Below are positions 9,516 through 17,839 of a DNA stretch of 64,000 nucleotides, piece by piece (the stretch's first letter is position 1; each line of letters begins with the position of its first letter). The stretch is from Actinotalea alkalitolerans (GTDB taxonomy: Bacteria; Actinomycetota; Actinomycetes; Actinomycetales; Cellulomonadaceae), in contig NZ_JAMBPP010000011.1 of NCBI RefSeq assembly GCF_023369855.1, positions 62,001 through 126,000 of the forward strand. Reading direction: 5' to 3'. Below the pieces are notes generated by a model. It saw nothing but the letters and a program-made list of their open reading frames with translations, made no database searches and was not told the origin of the DNA. Made by a program: the position numbers and the translations under genes.

Positions 9516-10415
9516 ATGGACACCGCGACGACCTCGGCAGGATCCCCGCCAGCAGGACCGGGCGCCCCGATCATCGACCTGGGCGTGCCGCTCGTCGGTG
9601 GTGGCCACGACCGTCCCTCGACCGGGACCTCCGGGCTGACCCTGAGCGAGGCCGACCGGTCGGACCGCTTCGCGCAGATGCGTACCGGAGAGCTGGGGTC
9701 GGTCCACTCCTGGGAGCTGGTCACCGCGGTGGACGGCCCCGGCACCCGGCTGACCACCTTCCTGTCCGGGTGCCCGCTGCAGTGCCTCTACTGCCACAAC
9801 CCCGACACCATGGAGATGCGCCGGGGGGAGCCGGTCACCGCGGCAGAGCTCCTGGCACGGATCACGCGGTACCGGAACATCTTCCAGGTCACCGGCGGTG
9901 GCATCACGATCTCCGGTGGCGAGCCGCTGATGCAGCCCGCCTTCGTCGCGCGGATCCTGCGTGGCGCCAAGGAGCTGGGCATCCACACCGCGGTCGACAC
10001 CTCGGGCTACCTCGGCGCGAACTGCACCGAGGAGATGCTCGAGGACATCGACCTGGTGCTGCTCGACGTGAAGTCCGGTGACCCCGAGACCTACCAGAAG
10101 GTCACCGGGCGTCAGCTGCAGCCGACCCTGGACTTCGGCCGGCGGCTCGCAGCCCGCGGCACGGAGATCTGGGTGCGCTTCGTGCTGGTCCCGGGCCTGA
10201 CCGACGACCCGGCGAACGTCGAGGCGGTCGCCGCGTACGTCGCGTCGCTGCCGACGGTCACCCGCGTCGAGGTCCTCCCCTTCCACCAGATGGGGCGCGA
10301 CAAGTGGGAGAGCCTCGGGCTCAGGTACGAGCTCGAGGACACCCAGGCCCCCTCGCCCGAGCTGGTCGCACGGGTGCGTGAGCAGTTCCGGTCACACGGT
10401 CTCACCGTCTACTGA
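9516..10415 (+). CDS. pflA: Pyruvate formate-lyase activating enzyme (radical SAM)
   Basis: Radical-SAM enzyme that installs the glycyl radical on PflB using S-adenosylmethionine and a 4Fe-4S cluster. The cluster motif is CPLQCLYC (Cys86, Cys90, Cys93), preceded by 'VDGPGTR' and followed by 'TGGGITISGGEPLMQ'. As drawn it is 299 aa, about 50 more than the usual 245; a second ATG at 9678 would give the usual length. I kept the first ATG because CAGACT ends 6 nt before it, as in leaderless genes here, but the N-terminal 54 aa lack recognisable features. Its stop overlaps the stop of the convergent diguanylate cyclase gene by 7 bp. Confidence 0.93.
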   Translation: MDTATTSAGSPPAGPGAPIIDLGVPLVGGGHDRPSTGTSGLTLSEADRSDRFAQMRTGELGSVHSWELVTAVDGPGTRLTTFLSGCPLQCLYCHNPDTMEMRRGEPVTAAELLARITRYRNIFQVTGGGITISGGEPLMQPAFVARILRGAKELGIHTAVDTSGYLGANCTEEMLEDIDLVLLDVKSGDPETYQKVTGRQLQPTLDFGRRLAARGTEIWVRFVLVPGLTDDPANVEAVAAYVASLPTVTRVEVLPFHQMGRDKWESLGLRYELEDTQAPSPELVARVREQFRSHGLTVY

Positions 10416-11602
10416 GCCGGGTCGGTCCCCACGTCGGCGGTCTGGTCGGCGGCGAGGGTGGTGGCGTTCCGCCCGGACGCCTTCGCCTGGTACAGCGCCG
10501 CGTCGGCCCGGCGGAGCAGCGCCTCGACACCCTCGCCGGGACGCCGGAAGCCGACCCCGGCCGACGCCGTCACGCAGTGGTCACGGGTGAGCGGTGCCCA
10601 GTCGTGGTCCGCGATCGCGCGACGGATGCGCTCGACCGCCTCATACGCCTCCCGGCTCCCCGTGGGCCCGACCAGCAGCAGGGCGAACTCCTCCCCGCCG
10701 AAGCGCGCGAAGCGATCGGTGCAGCGCAGCGCGGACCGGACGACCTCGCAGAACTCCTTGAGCACGTCGTCGCCCACGAAGTGCCCGAAGCGGTCGTTGA
10801 CCGACTTGAAGCGGTCGATGTCCAGGATGGCGACCGCGAAGTCCTGACCCGTGCGGTCGGCCCGGTCTCTCTCCTCGACGAGGGCCTGCATGAACGTCCG
10901 CCGGTTCGCCGCACCGGTGAGCTCGTCGACCGCGGCCAGCTCACGGATCCGCTCGAGGGAGGCCGAGAGCTCGGCGTTCTTCGTCGAGAGCTGCTCCCGC
11001 AGCGCGCTGAACCGCGCCCCGATGATCGTCAGCTGGTGGATGCACAGGACGAAGAAGACCCACAGGAGCGTGATGTCCGTCGCCGAGGTCCCGGGGTGCC
11101 CGAACCTGTCGCGCCCCAGCAGCAGTGCGACGCCGATGCCCGCCGCCAGGGCGACGAGAGTCGTGCGGAACTGGCGCGGGCTGAAGTTCATCATCGCGAA
11201 CACGAAGGTGATCAGGACCCCCACCAGGAAGATCACCCACAGGTTCGGGGCGAGCACCAGGTAGAGCAGCTGGATGACCAGGCTCGACACGACCTGGGGG
11301 ACCGCCATGCTCGGATCGGCCAGGCGAAGGTTCCACCCCCTGCGGACCGCGAGGGCGAAGGACAGCGTGGTGGTCATCGTGGTCAGCGTGAACACCACCG
11401 CGATCTGCCACGAGACGGCCCCTGCCGCGGCGAAGGCGAGCACCACGGCGGCCTGCAGGCCGGCGTTGGTCGCGGCGATCAGGGTCATCCGCAAGCGGTG
11501 CACCTGCCGCCGGGCAGCGCGCTGCCCACCCACGTCGTCGGCGCCCGGGTCCGGGACGCCGACCGACGCGGGCGTGTCAGTGTCGGCGATGGCCACGTCC
11601 AC
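10409..11602 (-). CDS. Membrane diguanylate cyclase (GGDEF domain)
   Basis: 397 aa. About six hydrophobic helices (residues about 38-205) form a membrane sensor-like domain of no named family, then a short coiled coil ('FSALREQLSTKNAELSASLERI') leads to a GGDEF domain starting at 'DELTGAANRRTFM'. The active-site motif is GGEEF (near 302), which is a functional variant, and 'ILDIDRFKSVNDRFGH' is intact, so cyclic-di-GMP synthesis from GTP is expected. No RxxD inhibitory site was recognised with confidence. The start is a GTG with a weak ribosome site. It is convergent with pflA; no functional link to fermentation can be shown. Confidence 0.9.
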   Translation of the reverse strand: MDVAIADTDTPASVGVPDPGADDVGGQRAARRQVHRLRMTLIAATNAGLQAAVVLAFAAAGAVSWQIAVVFTLTTMTTTLSFALAVRRGWNLRLADPSMAVPQVVSSLVIQLLYLVLAPNLWVIFLVGVLITFVFAMMNFSPRQFRTTLVALAAGIGVALLLGRDRFGHPGTSATDITLLWVFFVLCIHQLTIIGARFSALREQLSTKNAELSASLERIRELAAVDELTGAANRRTFMQALVEERDRADRTGQDFAVAILDIDRFKSVNDRFGHFVGDDVLKEFCEVVRSALRCTDRFARFGGEEFALLLVGPTGSREAYEAVERIRRAIADHDWAPLTRDHCVTASAGVGFRRPGEGVEALLRRADAALYQAKASGRNATTLAADQTADVGTDPAQ

Positions 11603-11658
11603 TCATCGGCAGGTTGCCCGCCATCCTGATCGTCCGGCCGGGTGGATCCTGGGGCCGG

Positions 11659-13803
11659 TCACCGGTGCGCCGGGACGTCGGCGACACCGGGGGGCAGCAG
11701 CCGCCTGCCGAGCAGCCGCTCGGTGTGACCGGTCCGGTCCAGGTAGGGGCAGATGCCGCCGAGGTGGAAGGGCCATCCCGCGCCGAGGACCATGCAGAGG
11801 TCGATCTGCTCGGGCCCGGAGACGACGCCCTCGTCGAGCATGAGCCCGATCTCCTGGGTGAGCCCGGAGAGCACGGCGTCGCGCACACCTGCCTCGTCGA
11901 GGGCCGCCGGCCCACCAGGGGCTCCGAACGCCTCCTGGATGAGGGGGTCGACGCCCTGCTCGGCGCCACGCCCGTCCGGCTCGGGAACGACCCGACGACC
12001 CTCGTCGGAGAGCTTCTCGAGCCCGGGCGAGAGGGGGAACCGGTCGCCCAGCTCCTCGTGCAGCGAGCCGAGGACGTGCAGCGCCACCGGCAGACCCACC
12101 AGCTGCATCAGGGCGAAGGGCCCCATCGGCAGACCCAGGGGGCGCAGTGCGACGTCGGCGACCGTGACGGGGGTCCCGTTCTCGGCCGCTGCTGCGACCT
12201 CCGCGAGCATGCGCAGCAGCAGGCGGTTGACGACGAAACCCGGTCGGTCGGCCACCCCGACCGCTGTCTTGCGCAGGGACTTCGCGACGGCGAATGCCGT
12301 CGCCACCGCTGCGTCGCTCGACTCCGGTGTGCGCACGACCTCGATCAGCGGCATCTGGGCGACGGGGTTGAAGAAGTGCAGGCCGACAACCCGCTCGGGG
12401 TGGCGCAGGTGGGTCGACATCGCGGTGACCGACAGTGCCGAGGTGTTCGTGGCCAGCACCGTCTCGGCGGAGACGATCTCCTCGAGCTCGGCGAAGACCC
12501 GCTGCTTGAGCGCGAGCACCTCGGTGACCGCCTCGATGACGAGGTCGGCGCCGGCCAGCGTGGTCAGGTCGGTGCTGACGCTGATCGAACCCAGGATGCG
12601 GTTGGCCTCCTGCTCCGAGACGCGTCCCTTGCGCGCCATGCCCTGGACGAGCGAGCGGATCCCGGCCAGACCCGCCTCGACACGCTCGTCGTCGATCTCA
12701 CGCATGACGACCGGGACCCTCAGACGCCGGGACAGCAGGACCGCGAGCTGACCTGCCATCAGTCCCGCACCGACGATCCCCACCGAACGGACCGGACGGG
12801 CCAGGGCTTCGTCAGGAGCGCCTGCGGGGTTGCGGGCCTTGCGCGAGGTCAGGTCGAAGGCGTACAGCCCGGCCCGGAGCTGGTCGGACATGAGGAGCTC
12901 GGTCAGCGCCTCGTCCTCGGCGGCGAACGCGGCGTCGCGGTCCGTGGTCCGGGCAGCGGCGACCAGGTCCAGCGCCCGGTAGGGGGCGGTCTTGGCACCG
13001 TGGAGGCGCCGGTCGAGCTGGTCTCGGGCTGCGTGGATCGTCGCGTCCCAGGTCTCCTGGTCGTCGAGCGGAGGGCGTTCGACGCTGACCCGGCCCGCCA
13101 GGACGTCGGCCGTCCAGGCGATCGACTGCTCGAGGAAGTCAGCCGGGTGCAGCACGGTGTCGACCAGCCCGAGGTCGAGGGCCCCGGCGGCATCGGTCAT
13201 CCGGTTGTTGGCCAGGGGTCGGGTCAGGACGAGCTCGAGGGCGTTGCGCAGACCCACCATGTGCGGCAGCAGGTAGCAGCCCCCCCATCCTGGGACCAGC
13301 CCGAGGAAGACCTCGGGCAGGGCGAGGGCACCGACGTCGGCGGCGACCGTGCGGTAGGTGCAGTTCAGGGCGAGCTCGAGCCCCCCGCCGAGTGCTGCGC
13401 CGTTGACGTAGGCGAAGGTCGGCACGGCCATCTCGCCCAGCAGCCGGAAGGTCGCGTGGCCGAGCTCGGCGATGCCCCGGGCGTCGGACTCCTGGGAGAT
13501 CTGCGCCACACCGGTCAGGTCGGCCCCTGCGGCCAGGTAGTACGGCTTGCCCGTGACGGCGACGGCGGTGATCTCGCCGGCTGCGGCGCGGTGCTGCTGG
13601 GTGGTCAGGACGGTGCGCAGCGCGGTCAGCCCCAGCGGGCCGAAGGTGGTCGGCTTGGTGTGGTCCAGCCCGTTGTCGACCGTGACGAGTGCGAGCGTGC
13701 CCTGCCCCTGGGGGAGGTGGACGTCGCGGACGTGGGCGTGCGCGACGCGTTCGGGGCGCGCGGGGGTCGGGGTGGGTGCGGTGGGCTCGGTGGTCTGGCT
13801 CAT
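11659..13803 (-). CDS. Fatty-acid oxidation multifunctional protein (enoyl-CoA hydratase / 3-hydroxyacyl-CoA dehydrogenase)
   Basis: 714-aa FadB-type enzyme. The N-terminal crotonase domain (about 1-310) shows 'YYLAAGADLTGVAQ' and the oxyanion/active-site segment 'NGAALGGGLELALNC' followed by 'PEVFLGLVPGWGG'. The C-terminal dehydrogenase (about 335-714) has the NAD Rossmann motif GIVGAGLMAGQLA, 'NTSALSVTAM' and 'VVGLHFFNPVAQMPLIEVV'. It hydrates and oxidises acyl-CoA beta-oxidation intermediates in the cytosol. The ATG overlaps the thiolase stop (ATGA), so the two are translated together. The start is fixed by that overlap; a longer in-frame reading would run deep into the thiolase. Confidence 0.95.
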   Translation of the reverse strand: MSQTTEPTAPTPTPARPERVAHAHVRDVHLPQGQGTLALVTVDNGLDHTKPTTFGPLGLTALRTVLTTQQHRAAAGEITAVAVTGKPYYLAAGADLTGVAQISQESDARGIAELGHATFRLLGEMAVPTFAYVNGAALGGGLELALNCTYRTVAADVGALALPEVFLGLVPGWGGCYLLPHMVGLRNALELVLTRPLANNRMTDAAGALDLGLVDTVLHPADFLEQSIAWTADVLAGRVSVERPPLDDQETWDATIHAARDQLDRRLHGAKTAPYRALDLVAAARTTDRDAAFAAEDEALTELLMSDQLRAGLYAFDLTSRKARNPAGAPDEALARPVRSVGIVGAGLMAGQLAVLLSRRLRVPVVMREIDDERVEAGLAGIRSLVQGMARKGRVSEQEANRILGSISVSTDLTTLAGADLVIEAVTEVLALKQRVFAELEEIVSAETVLATNTSALSVTAMSTHLRHPERVVGLHFFNPVAQMPLIEVVRTPESSDAAVATAFAVAKSLRKTAVGVADRPGFVVNRLLLRMLAEVAAAAENGTPVTVADVALRPLGLPMGPFALMQLVGLPVALHVLGSLHEELGDRFPLSPGLEKLSDEGRRVVPEPDGRGAEQGVDPLIQEAFGAPGGPAALDEAGVRDAVLSGLTQEIGLMLDEGVVSGPEQIDLCMVLGAGWPFHLGGICPYLDRTGHTERLLGRRLLPPGVADVPAHR

Positions 13804-15047
13804 GCCTGCTCCCCTGTCGCGAGGTGTCCTGAGTAGTCGGCGTGGTGCGGGTTCTCCCAGATGACGGTGCCTCCCTGGCCGAGCCCCACGCACATCGTGG
13901 TCAGCCCGTACCGGACCTCGGGTCGCTCGGCGAACTGCCGGGCGAGCTGGGTCATCAACCGCACCCCCGAGGAGGCGAGCGGGTGACCGACGGCGATCGC
14001 TCCGCCGTAGGGGTTGACCCGCGGGTCCTCGTCGGTGATGTCGAAGGCGTCGAGGAACGCGAGCACCTGCACCGCGAACGCCTCGTTGATCTCGAACAGG
14101 CCGATGTCCCCGATCTCCAGGCCGGCGCGGGCGAGTGCCTTGTGCGTCGCCGGGACAGGTCCGATGCCCATGACCGCAGGGTCGACCCCGGCGTAGGCGA
14201 AGGAGACCAGCCGCATGCGTGCGGGCAGGCCGAGCCGGTCTGCGGTGCCTGCGTCGGCGAGCAGGCACATCGCTGCACCGTCGGTGAGCGGCGCGGAGGT
14301 CGCTGCGGTCACCCGCCCTCCGGCACGGAAGGGCGTCGTGAGATCACGGATCTGCGCGACGGTGGTCCCTGGTCGAGGCGGTTCGTCCGCGGTGGCCAGT
14401 CCCCATCCGCGCTCCGGGTCGCGGAGGGCGACGGGCACCAGGTCGGGCTCGATCTGCCCGGCGGCCAGGGCGGTCGCGTACTTCTCCTGGCTCGCGACCC
14501 CGAAGTCGTCGGCGCGCTCCCTGGTCAGGGCGGGGTAGCGGTCGTGCAGGTTCTCAGCCGTGCTGCCCATGTTCAGCGCGTCGGTCGCGACCAGGCGCTC
14601 GGACAGGAACCGGGGGTTGGGATCGGCGTCGTGCCCCATCGGGTGGTGGCCCATGTGCTCGACGCCGCCGGCGAGCGTGACGTCCTGGGCCCCGACGGCG
14701 ATCGCCGACGCCGTGGTGGTCACCGCCGTCATCGCACCGGCACACATCCGGTCGACGGCGAAGCCGGGGACGCTGCTGGGCAGACCTGCCAGCACGCCCA
14801 CGGTGCGGCCCAGTGTCAGGCCCTGGTCACCTGACTGCGTGGTGGCGGCGATCGCCACCTCGTCGATCTGGTCGGCCGGCAGGGTCGGATGGCGGCGGAG
14901 CAGCTCACGGACAGCTTTGACCGCCAGGTCGTCCGCCCGGGTGTGGGCGTAGAGGCCGTCGGGTCGGGCACGGCCGAAAGGGGTGCGTACGCCGTCGACG
15001 AAGACGACGTCGCGGACGGTCTGGGGCACGCGCGCTGCGCTGGGCAT
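13800..15047 (-). CDS. Acetyl-CoA acyltransferase (thiolase)
   Basis: 415-aa thiolase that releases acetyl-CoA in the last step of beta-oxidation. The nucleophilic cysteine is in 'DRMCAGAM' (near 100; the family more often has CxS), the histidine in 'YGGAIAVGHPLASSG' (near 354) and the second cysteine in 'TTMCVGLGQG' (near 384). The ATG at 15047 has the strong ribosome site CAGGAGG, and that site can pair with a perfect complement just after the upstream RNase D stop codon. It forms a two-gene operon with the downstream multifunctional protein. The order thiolase-fadB next to RNase D matches Streptomyces as I remember it. Confidence 0.95.
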   Translation of the reverse strand: MPSAARVPQTVRDVVFVDGVRTPFGRARPDGLYAHTRADDLAVKAVRELLRRHPTLPADQIDEVAIAATTQSGDQGLTLGRTVGVLAGLPSSVPGFAVDRMCAGAMTAVTTTASAIAVGAQDVTLAGGVEHMGHHPMGHDADPNPRFLSERLVATDALNMGSTAENLHDRYPALTRERADDFGVASQEKYATALAAGQIEPDLVPVALRDPERGWGLATADEPPRPGTTVAQIRDLTTPFRAGGRVTAATSAPLTDGAAMCLLADAGTADRLGLPARMRLVSFAYAGVDPAVMGIGPVPATHKALARAGLEIGDIGLFEINEAFAVQVLAFLDAFDITDEDPRVNPYGGAIAVGHPLASSGVRLMTQLARQFAERPEVRYGLTTMCVGLGQGGTVIWENPHHADYSGHLATGEQA

Positions 15048-15051
15048 CGAG

Positions 15052-15090
15052 CCTCCTGTGATGGACTGCGGTGTCCGGTCAAGCAGGAGG
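15052..15090 (-). promoter_or_regulatory. Possible ribosome-site-sequestering hairpin before the thiolase
   Basis: In the mRNA sense CCTCCTG follows the RNase D stop directly and is the perfect complement of the thiolase Shine-Dalgarno CAGGAGG. Nested inside are GGAC and GTCC around a 6-nt loop. Translation could depend on upstream ribosomes or a factor opening this structure. Confidence 0.4.
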
Positions 15091-16416
15091 TTACTCGACG
15101 GTAACTAGTGCTGCAGCCAACGTCTCTGCCACGAGCTCGACCTGCCAGGACCTGGCACCTCCGGCCACCAGGGCGTCGGCGACCGACTCCGGACCAGGTT
15201 CGGCCGGAGGGTTCCAGCACAGGCGCCGCAGCAGGTCCGGCTGGAGGAGGTTCTCGACCGGCACGGAGTGGCGGGCAGCGATCTCGCCGACGACGGCTCG
15301 GGCTGCTGCCAGACGAGCTGCCGCAGCAGGGTCGCGGTCGGCCCAGGCCCGCGGGGGCGGGGGGCCGTCGGTGCGCGGACCGCGCGTCGTGGGGAGGTCG
15401 CCCTCCTCGACCGCCAGACCCTCGCGGACCGCCGCGAACCAGTGGTCCGCGCGACGACGCGTGCCCTTGCCGGAGAACAGCCGCAGGCCGGTGAGCTGCG
15501 GGAGGGTCCGGGGGAGCTCGGTCGCGGCCGAGATGATCGCGGCGTCAGGCAGGACGCGTCCGGGGGAGATGTCGCGACGGCGCGCGTCGGCCTCGCGGGC
15601 CTGCCACAGCGACCTCGCCACGGCCAGCCGTCGCCGGTCCCGGATGGTGTGCAGACCAGACATCCGGCGCCAGGGCTCGACGCGTGGCGGGGCGGGCGGG
15701 GCGAGCCGGACGGTCTCGAACTCCTGCCGCGCCCACTCCTCCTTGCCGGCCTCGCGGAGCCTGTCACCGAGCTCACGGCGCAGCTCGATGAGGACCTCGA
15801 CGTCCAGGGCGGCGTACCGGAGCCACTCGCGGGGCAGCGGCCGGGTCGACCAGTCGACGGCCGAGTGCTCCTTGGCGAGCCCCAGCCCGAGCACCTCGGC
15901 GACAACCGCCGCGAGCCCGACGCGCTCCATGCCGAGCAGGCGAGCCGCGAGCTCGGTGTCGAAGACGGATGCGGGTCGCAGCCCCTGCTCGGCGAGGCCT
16001 GGCAGGTCCTGCGACGCCGCGTGCAGCACCCACTCGGCGTCCCCGAGCGCGGTCGTCATGGCCGAGAGGTCCGGCAGGGGGACCGGGTCGATCAGAACGG
16101 TTCCGGCACCGGCCCGACGCATCTGCACCAGGTAGGTCTTCTGCCCGTAGCGGTAGCCCGAGGCGCGCTCGGCGTCGACCGCCACCGGTCCGGTCCCGGC
16201 GGCGAACGCGGCGACCGCGGTGTCCAGCGCGGCAACGCTCTCGACCACGTCCGGCACGCCGTCGGCGGGCTCGCGCAACGCGGTGACCACCGGGCCCTCC
16301 ACGACGGCGACGACCTCACCCGTCCTGGCCCCATCCGCGCGCGGCCGTCCCGCCGGGGTCGTGCCGACCGGATCGACCGCAGGTCCGGACGCGTCGTTGC
16401 GGGGGTCGCTGGGCAT
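15091..16416 (-). CDS. rnd: Ribonuclease D (3'-5' exonuclease with HRDC domain)
   Basis: 441-aa DEDD-family RNase, predicted to trim RNA 3' ends. The exonuclease domain begins at 'PVAVDAERASGYRYGQKTYLVQM' with the first acidic pair (D-A-E), followed by 'HAASQDLPGL', 'VFDTELAARLLG' and 'WLRYAALDVEVL' carrying the later aspartates. A C-terminal HRDC-like region (about 245-420) follows. I place the start at the ATG at 16416 because a TAGCGT box ends 7 nt before it; a GTG 9 nt further upstream would overlap that box. It precedes the thiolase pair and follows the LuxR regulator on the same strand. Confidence 0.9.
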   Translation of the reverse strand: MPSDPRNDASGPAVDPVGTTPAGRPRADGARTGEVVAVVEGPVVTALREPADGVPDVVESVAALDTAVAAFAAGTGPVAVDAERASGYRYGQKTYLVQMRRAGAGTVLIDPVPLPDLSAMTTALGDAEWVLHAASQDLPGLAEQGLRPASVFDTELAARLLGMERVGLAAVVAEVLGLGLAKEHSAVDWSTRPLPREWLRYAALDVEVLIELRRELGDRLREAGKEEWARQEFETVRLAPPAPPRVEPWRRMSGLHTIRDRRRLAVARSLWQAREADARRRDISPGRVLPDAAIISAATELPRTLPQLTGLRLFSGKGTRRRADHWFAAVREGLAVEEGDLPTTRGPRTDGPPPPRAWADRDPAAAARLAAARAVVGEIAARHSVPVENLLQPDLLRRLCWNPPAEPGPESVADALVAGGARSWQVELVAETLAAALVTVE

Positions 16417-16423
16417 GGTGCCC

Positions 16424-16429
16424 ACGCTA
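16424..16429 (-). promoter_or_regulatory. Predicted -10 box of a leaderless RNase D promoter
   Basis: TAGCGT on the minus strand, ending 7 nt before the ATG at 16416, with no ribosome site. Confidence 0.5.
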
Positions 16430-16469
16430 GACGGTCGTGGGGTGAGCGTCCGGCAGGCGTGCCGCGACC

Positions 16470-17018
16470 TCAGGCGAGGAGATCGTGCCGGATCGCGAAG
16501 GCGACCATCTCGGCGCGGTCGCCGGTGCCGACCTTCCTCGAGATGCGCGCGAGGTGGCTCTTGACGGTCAGCGCGGAGAGGTCGAGGTGCTCGCCGATCT
16601 GGCGGTTGCTCCGGCCGTCGGCCACCAGACGCAGGACGCCGATCTCGCGGGCGGTGAGCTCAGGTCCGGTACGCGGCGCCGGGGCCGGGCCGACCACCTG
16701 CCGTGCGGCGATCCGCAGTGCGCCGGGGCTGTCGGACGCCACAGCTCCGCGGACACCACCTCCGAGCAGGCTGAGCAGCTCACGACGCCCCGCGGTGCGG
16801 GTGAGCAGCACGGCGCGGGTCGAACCGCGCCGCCGCAACGTGCGGACGAGGGCAGCCCCGTCACCGTCGGTCAGCTCGTTGACGACGAAGCAGACCGAGC
16901 CGGACTCCGGGGCCGCCGCGCGCGAGGGCTGGGTACCCGTGGTCGTGAGCAGGCGTCGTCCGGCCCGGTCGGTCTCCGGGTCGCGCACCACGCTGGTGCG
17001 GACGTGCTCCACGCTCAC
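16470..17018 (-). CDS. Atypical LuxR-type regulator, WhiI-like by position
   Basis: 182 aa. The C terminus (about 118-175) is a LuxR/NarL helix-turn-helix ('LTAREIGVLRLVADGRSNRQ', 'LSALTVKSHLARISRKVG'). The N-terminal part looks like a shortened receiver domain: the acidic pair is missing, and where the phosphorylated aspartate should lie there is Asn ('CFVVNELTDGDG'), so control by a sensor kinase is unlikely. It lies between RNase D and DUF3000, the position I recall for whiI (SCO6029) in Streptomyces, whose product is also a degenerate receiver protein that partners BldM. Orthology is an inference from position and architecture. Start is a GTG preceded by a G-rich stretch. Confidence 0.8.
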   Translation of the reverse strand: MSVEHVRTSVVRDPETDRAGRRLLTTTGTQPSRAAAPESGSVCFVVNELTDGDGAALVRTLRRRGSTRAVLLTRTAGRRELLSLLGGGVRGAVASDSPGALRIAARQVVGPAPAPRTGPELTAREIGVLRLVADGRSNRQIGEHLDLSALTVKSHLARISRKVGTGDRAEMVAFAIRHDLLA

Positions 17019-17133
17019 TCAGGTTCCCCCCCGTGCTGCGGGCCAATGTGTCCTGAGGGGACTATCGGCAGGACCGTCGCAGCACTTGAGCGACCCGGTC
17101 GCGCGGGTGAGGGCAGGCCTGCGGTCGGTCGCG

Positions 17134-17718
17134 TCAGTGCCGACGGCCCAGAGCGGTGACACCGTCAGGCACGGGCGGCAGACCTGCCGCGGTGCACAGG
17201 AGGGTCGACCATGCGGCGAGGTGCGGGCCGAGGTCGCCGTCGGGCGGTGACCACGAGGCGCGGATCTCGACCTCGACCTCGTCGGGTCGCTCGGCCAGCG
17301 CGCCGAAGGTCTGGGACAGGACCCGCGTCACGGTCCCCCCGAGGGCCCGGTGCTCGGCACGATGGTCCTGCAGGGCGTCCTGGACCCAGGTCCACGCAGC
17401 CTCGCACAGCAGCGGGTCGGCGCCGACCTCCGGGTCCAGCGAGGCCCTGACCAGGGTCACCACCCTGAACGTGCTGTCCCACGCCTCCTGGCCGACCGGG
17501 TCGTGCAGGACCACGATGCGGCCGGTGGCCGGGTCCTCCTCGGTCGCGTCGATCGTGCCGCGCACCCGGATCTCACCGGTGAGGGCGACCGAGAACGGTG
17601 CGATCCGGCCCGGGGCGGGCACCTCGCTCAGGTGGACCTCGGGGCGCAGCCGCTCGTCGCGCAGGGACTGCAGTGCGCGCACGAACTCGGCGGGGACGTC
17701 CGCATCCGCTGTGATCAC
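17134..17718 (-). CDS. DUF3000 family protein
   Basis: 194 aa, matching the actinobacterial DUF3000 family as I remember it ('VPAEFVRALQSLRDERLRPEVHLSEVPAP', then 'GRIVVLHDPVGQEAWDSTFRVVTLVR', and a C terminus with 'EVEIRASWSPPDGDL...LLCTAAGLPPVPDG'). No function is known to me. I chose the GTG at 17718 because TACAGT ends 6 nt before it and the family begins just after; an upstream GTG at 17787 would add residues with no family match. It is divergent from gnd and starts the block that continues with the WhiI-like gene and RNase D. Confidence 0.85.
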   Translation of the reverse strand: MITADADVPAEFVRALQSLRDERLRPEVHLSEVPAPGRIAPFSVALTGEIRVRGTIDATEEDPATGRIVVLHDPVGQEAWDSTFRVVTLVRASLDPEVGADPLLCEAAWTWVQDALQDHRAEHRALGGTVTRVLSQTFGALAERPDEVEVEIRASWSPPDGDLGPHLAAWSTLLCTAAGLPPVPDGVTALGRRH

Positions 17719-17724
17719 GATCGC

Positions 17725-17730
17725 ACTGTA
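17725..17730 (-). promoter_or_regulatory. Predicted -10 box of a leaderless DUF3000 promoter
   Basis: TACAGT on the minus strand, ending 6 nt before the GTG at 17718. Confidence 0.45.
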
Positions 17731-17839
17731 CGACCGGTCGCCGACAGGCAACGGACCGGCGCGCGGACACGTCCGGCCCGATGTCACACCCGCGACTACG
17801 CTGGCCGGGGAACGTCACCGTCGGAGAGGAAACCTGAGG

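Noticed and set aside
11614-13836. 740-codon plus-strand frame opposite the fatty-acid oxidation protein
   Set aside because: Shadow frame; the minus-strand protein has clear crotonase and dehydrogenase motifs.
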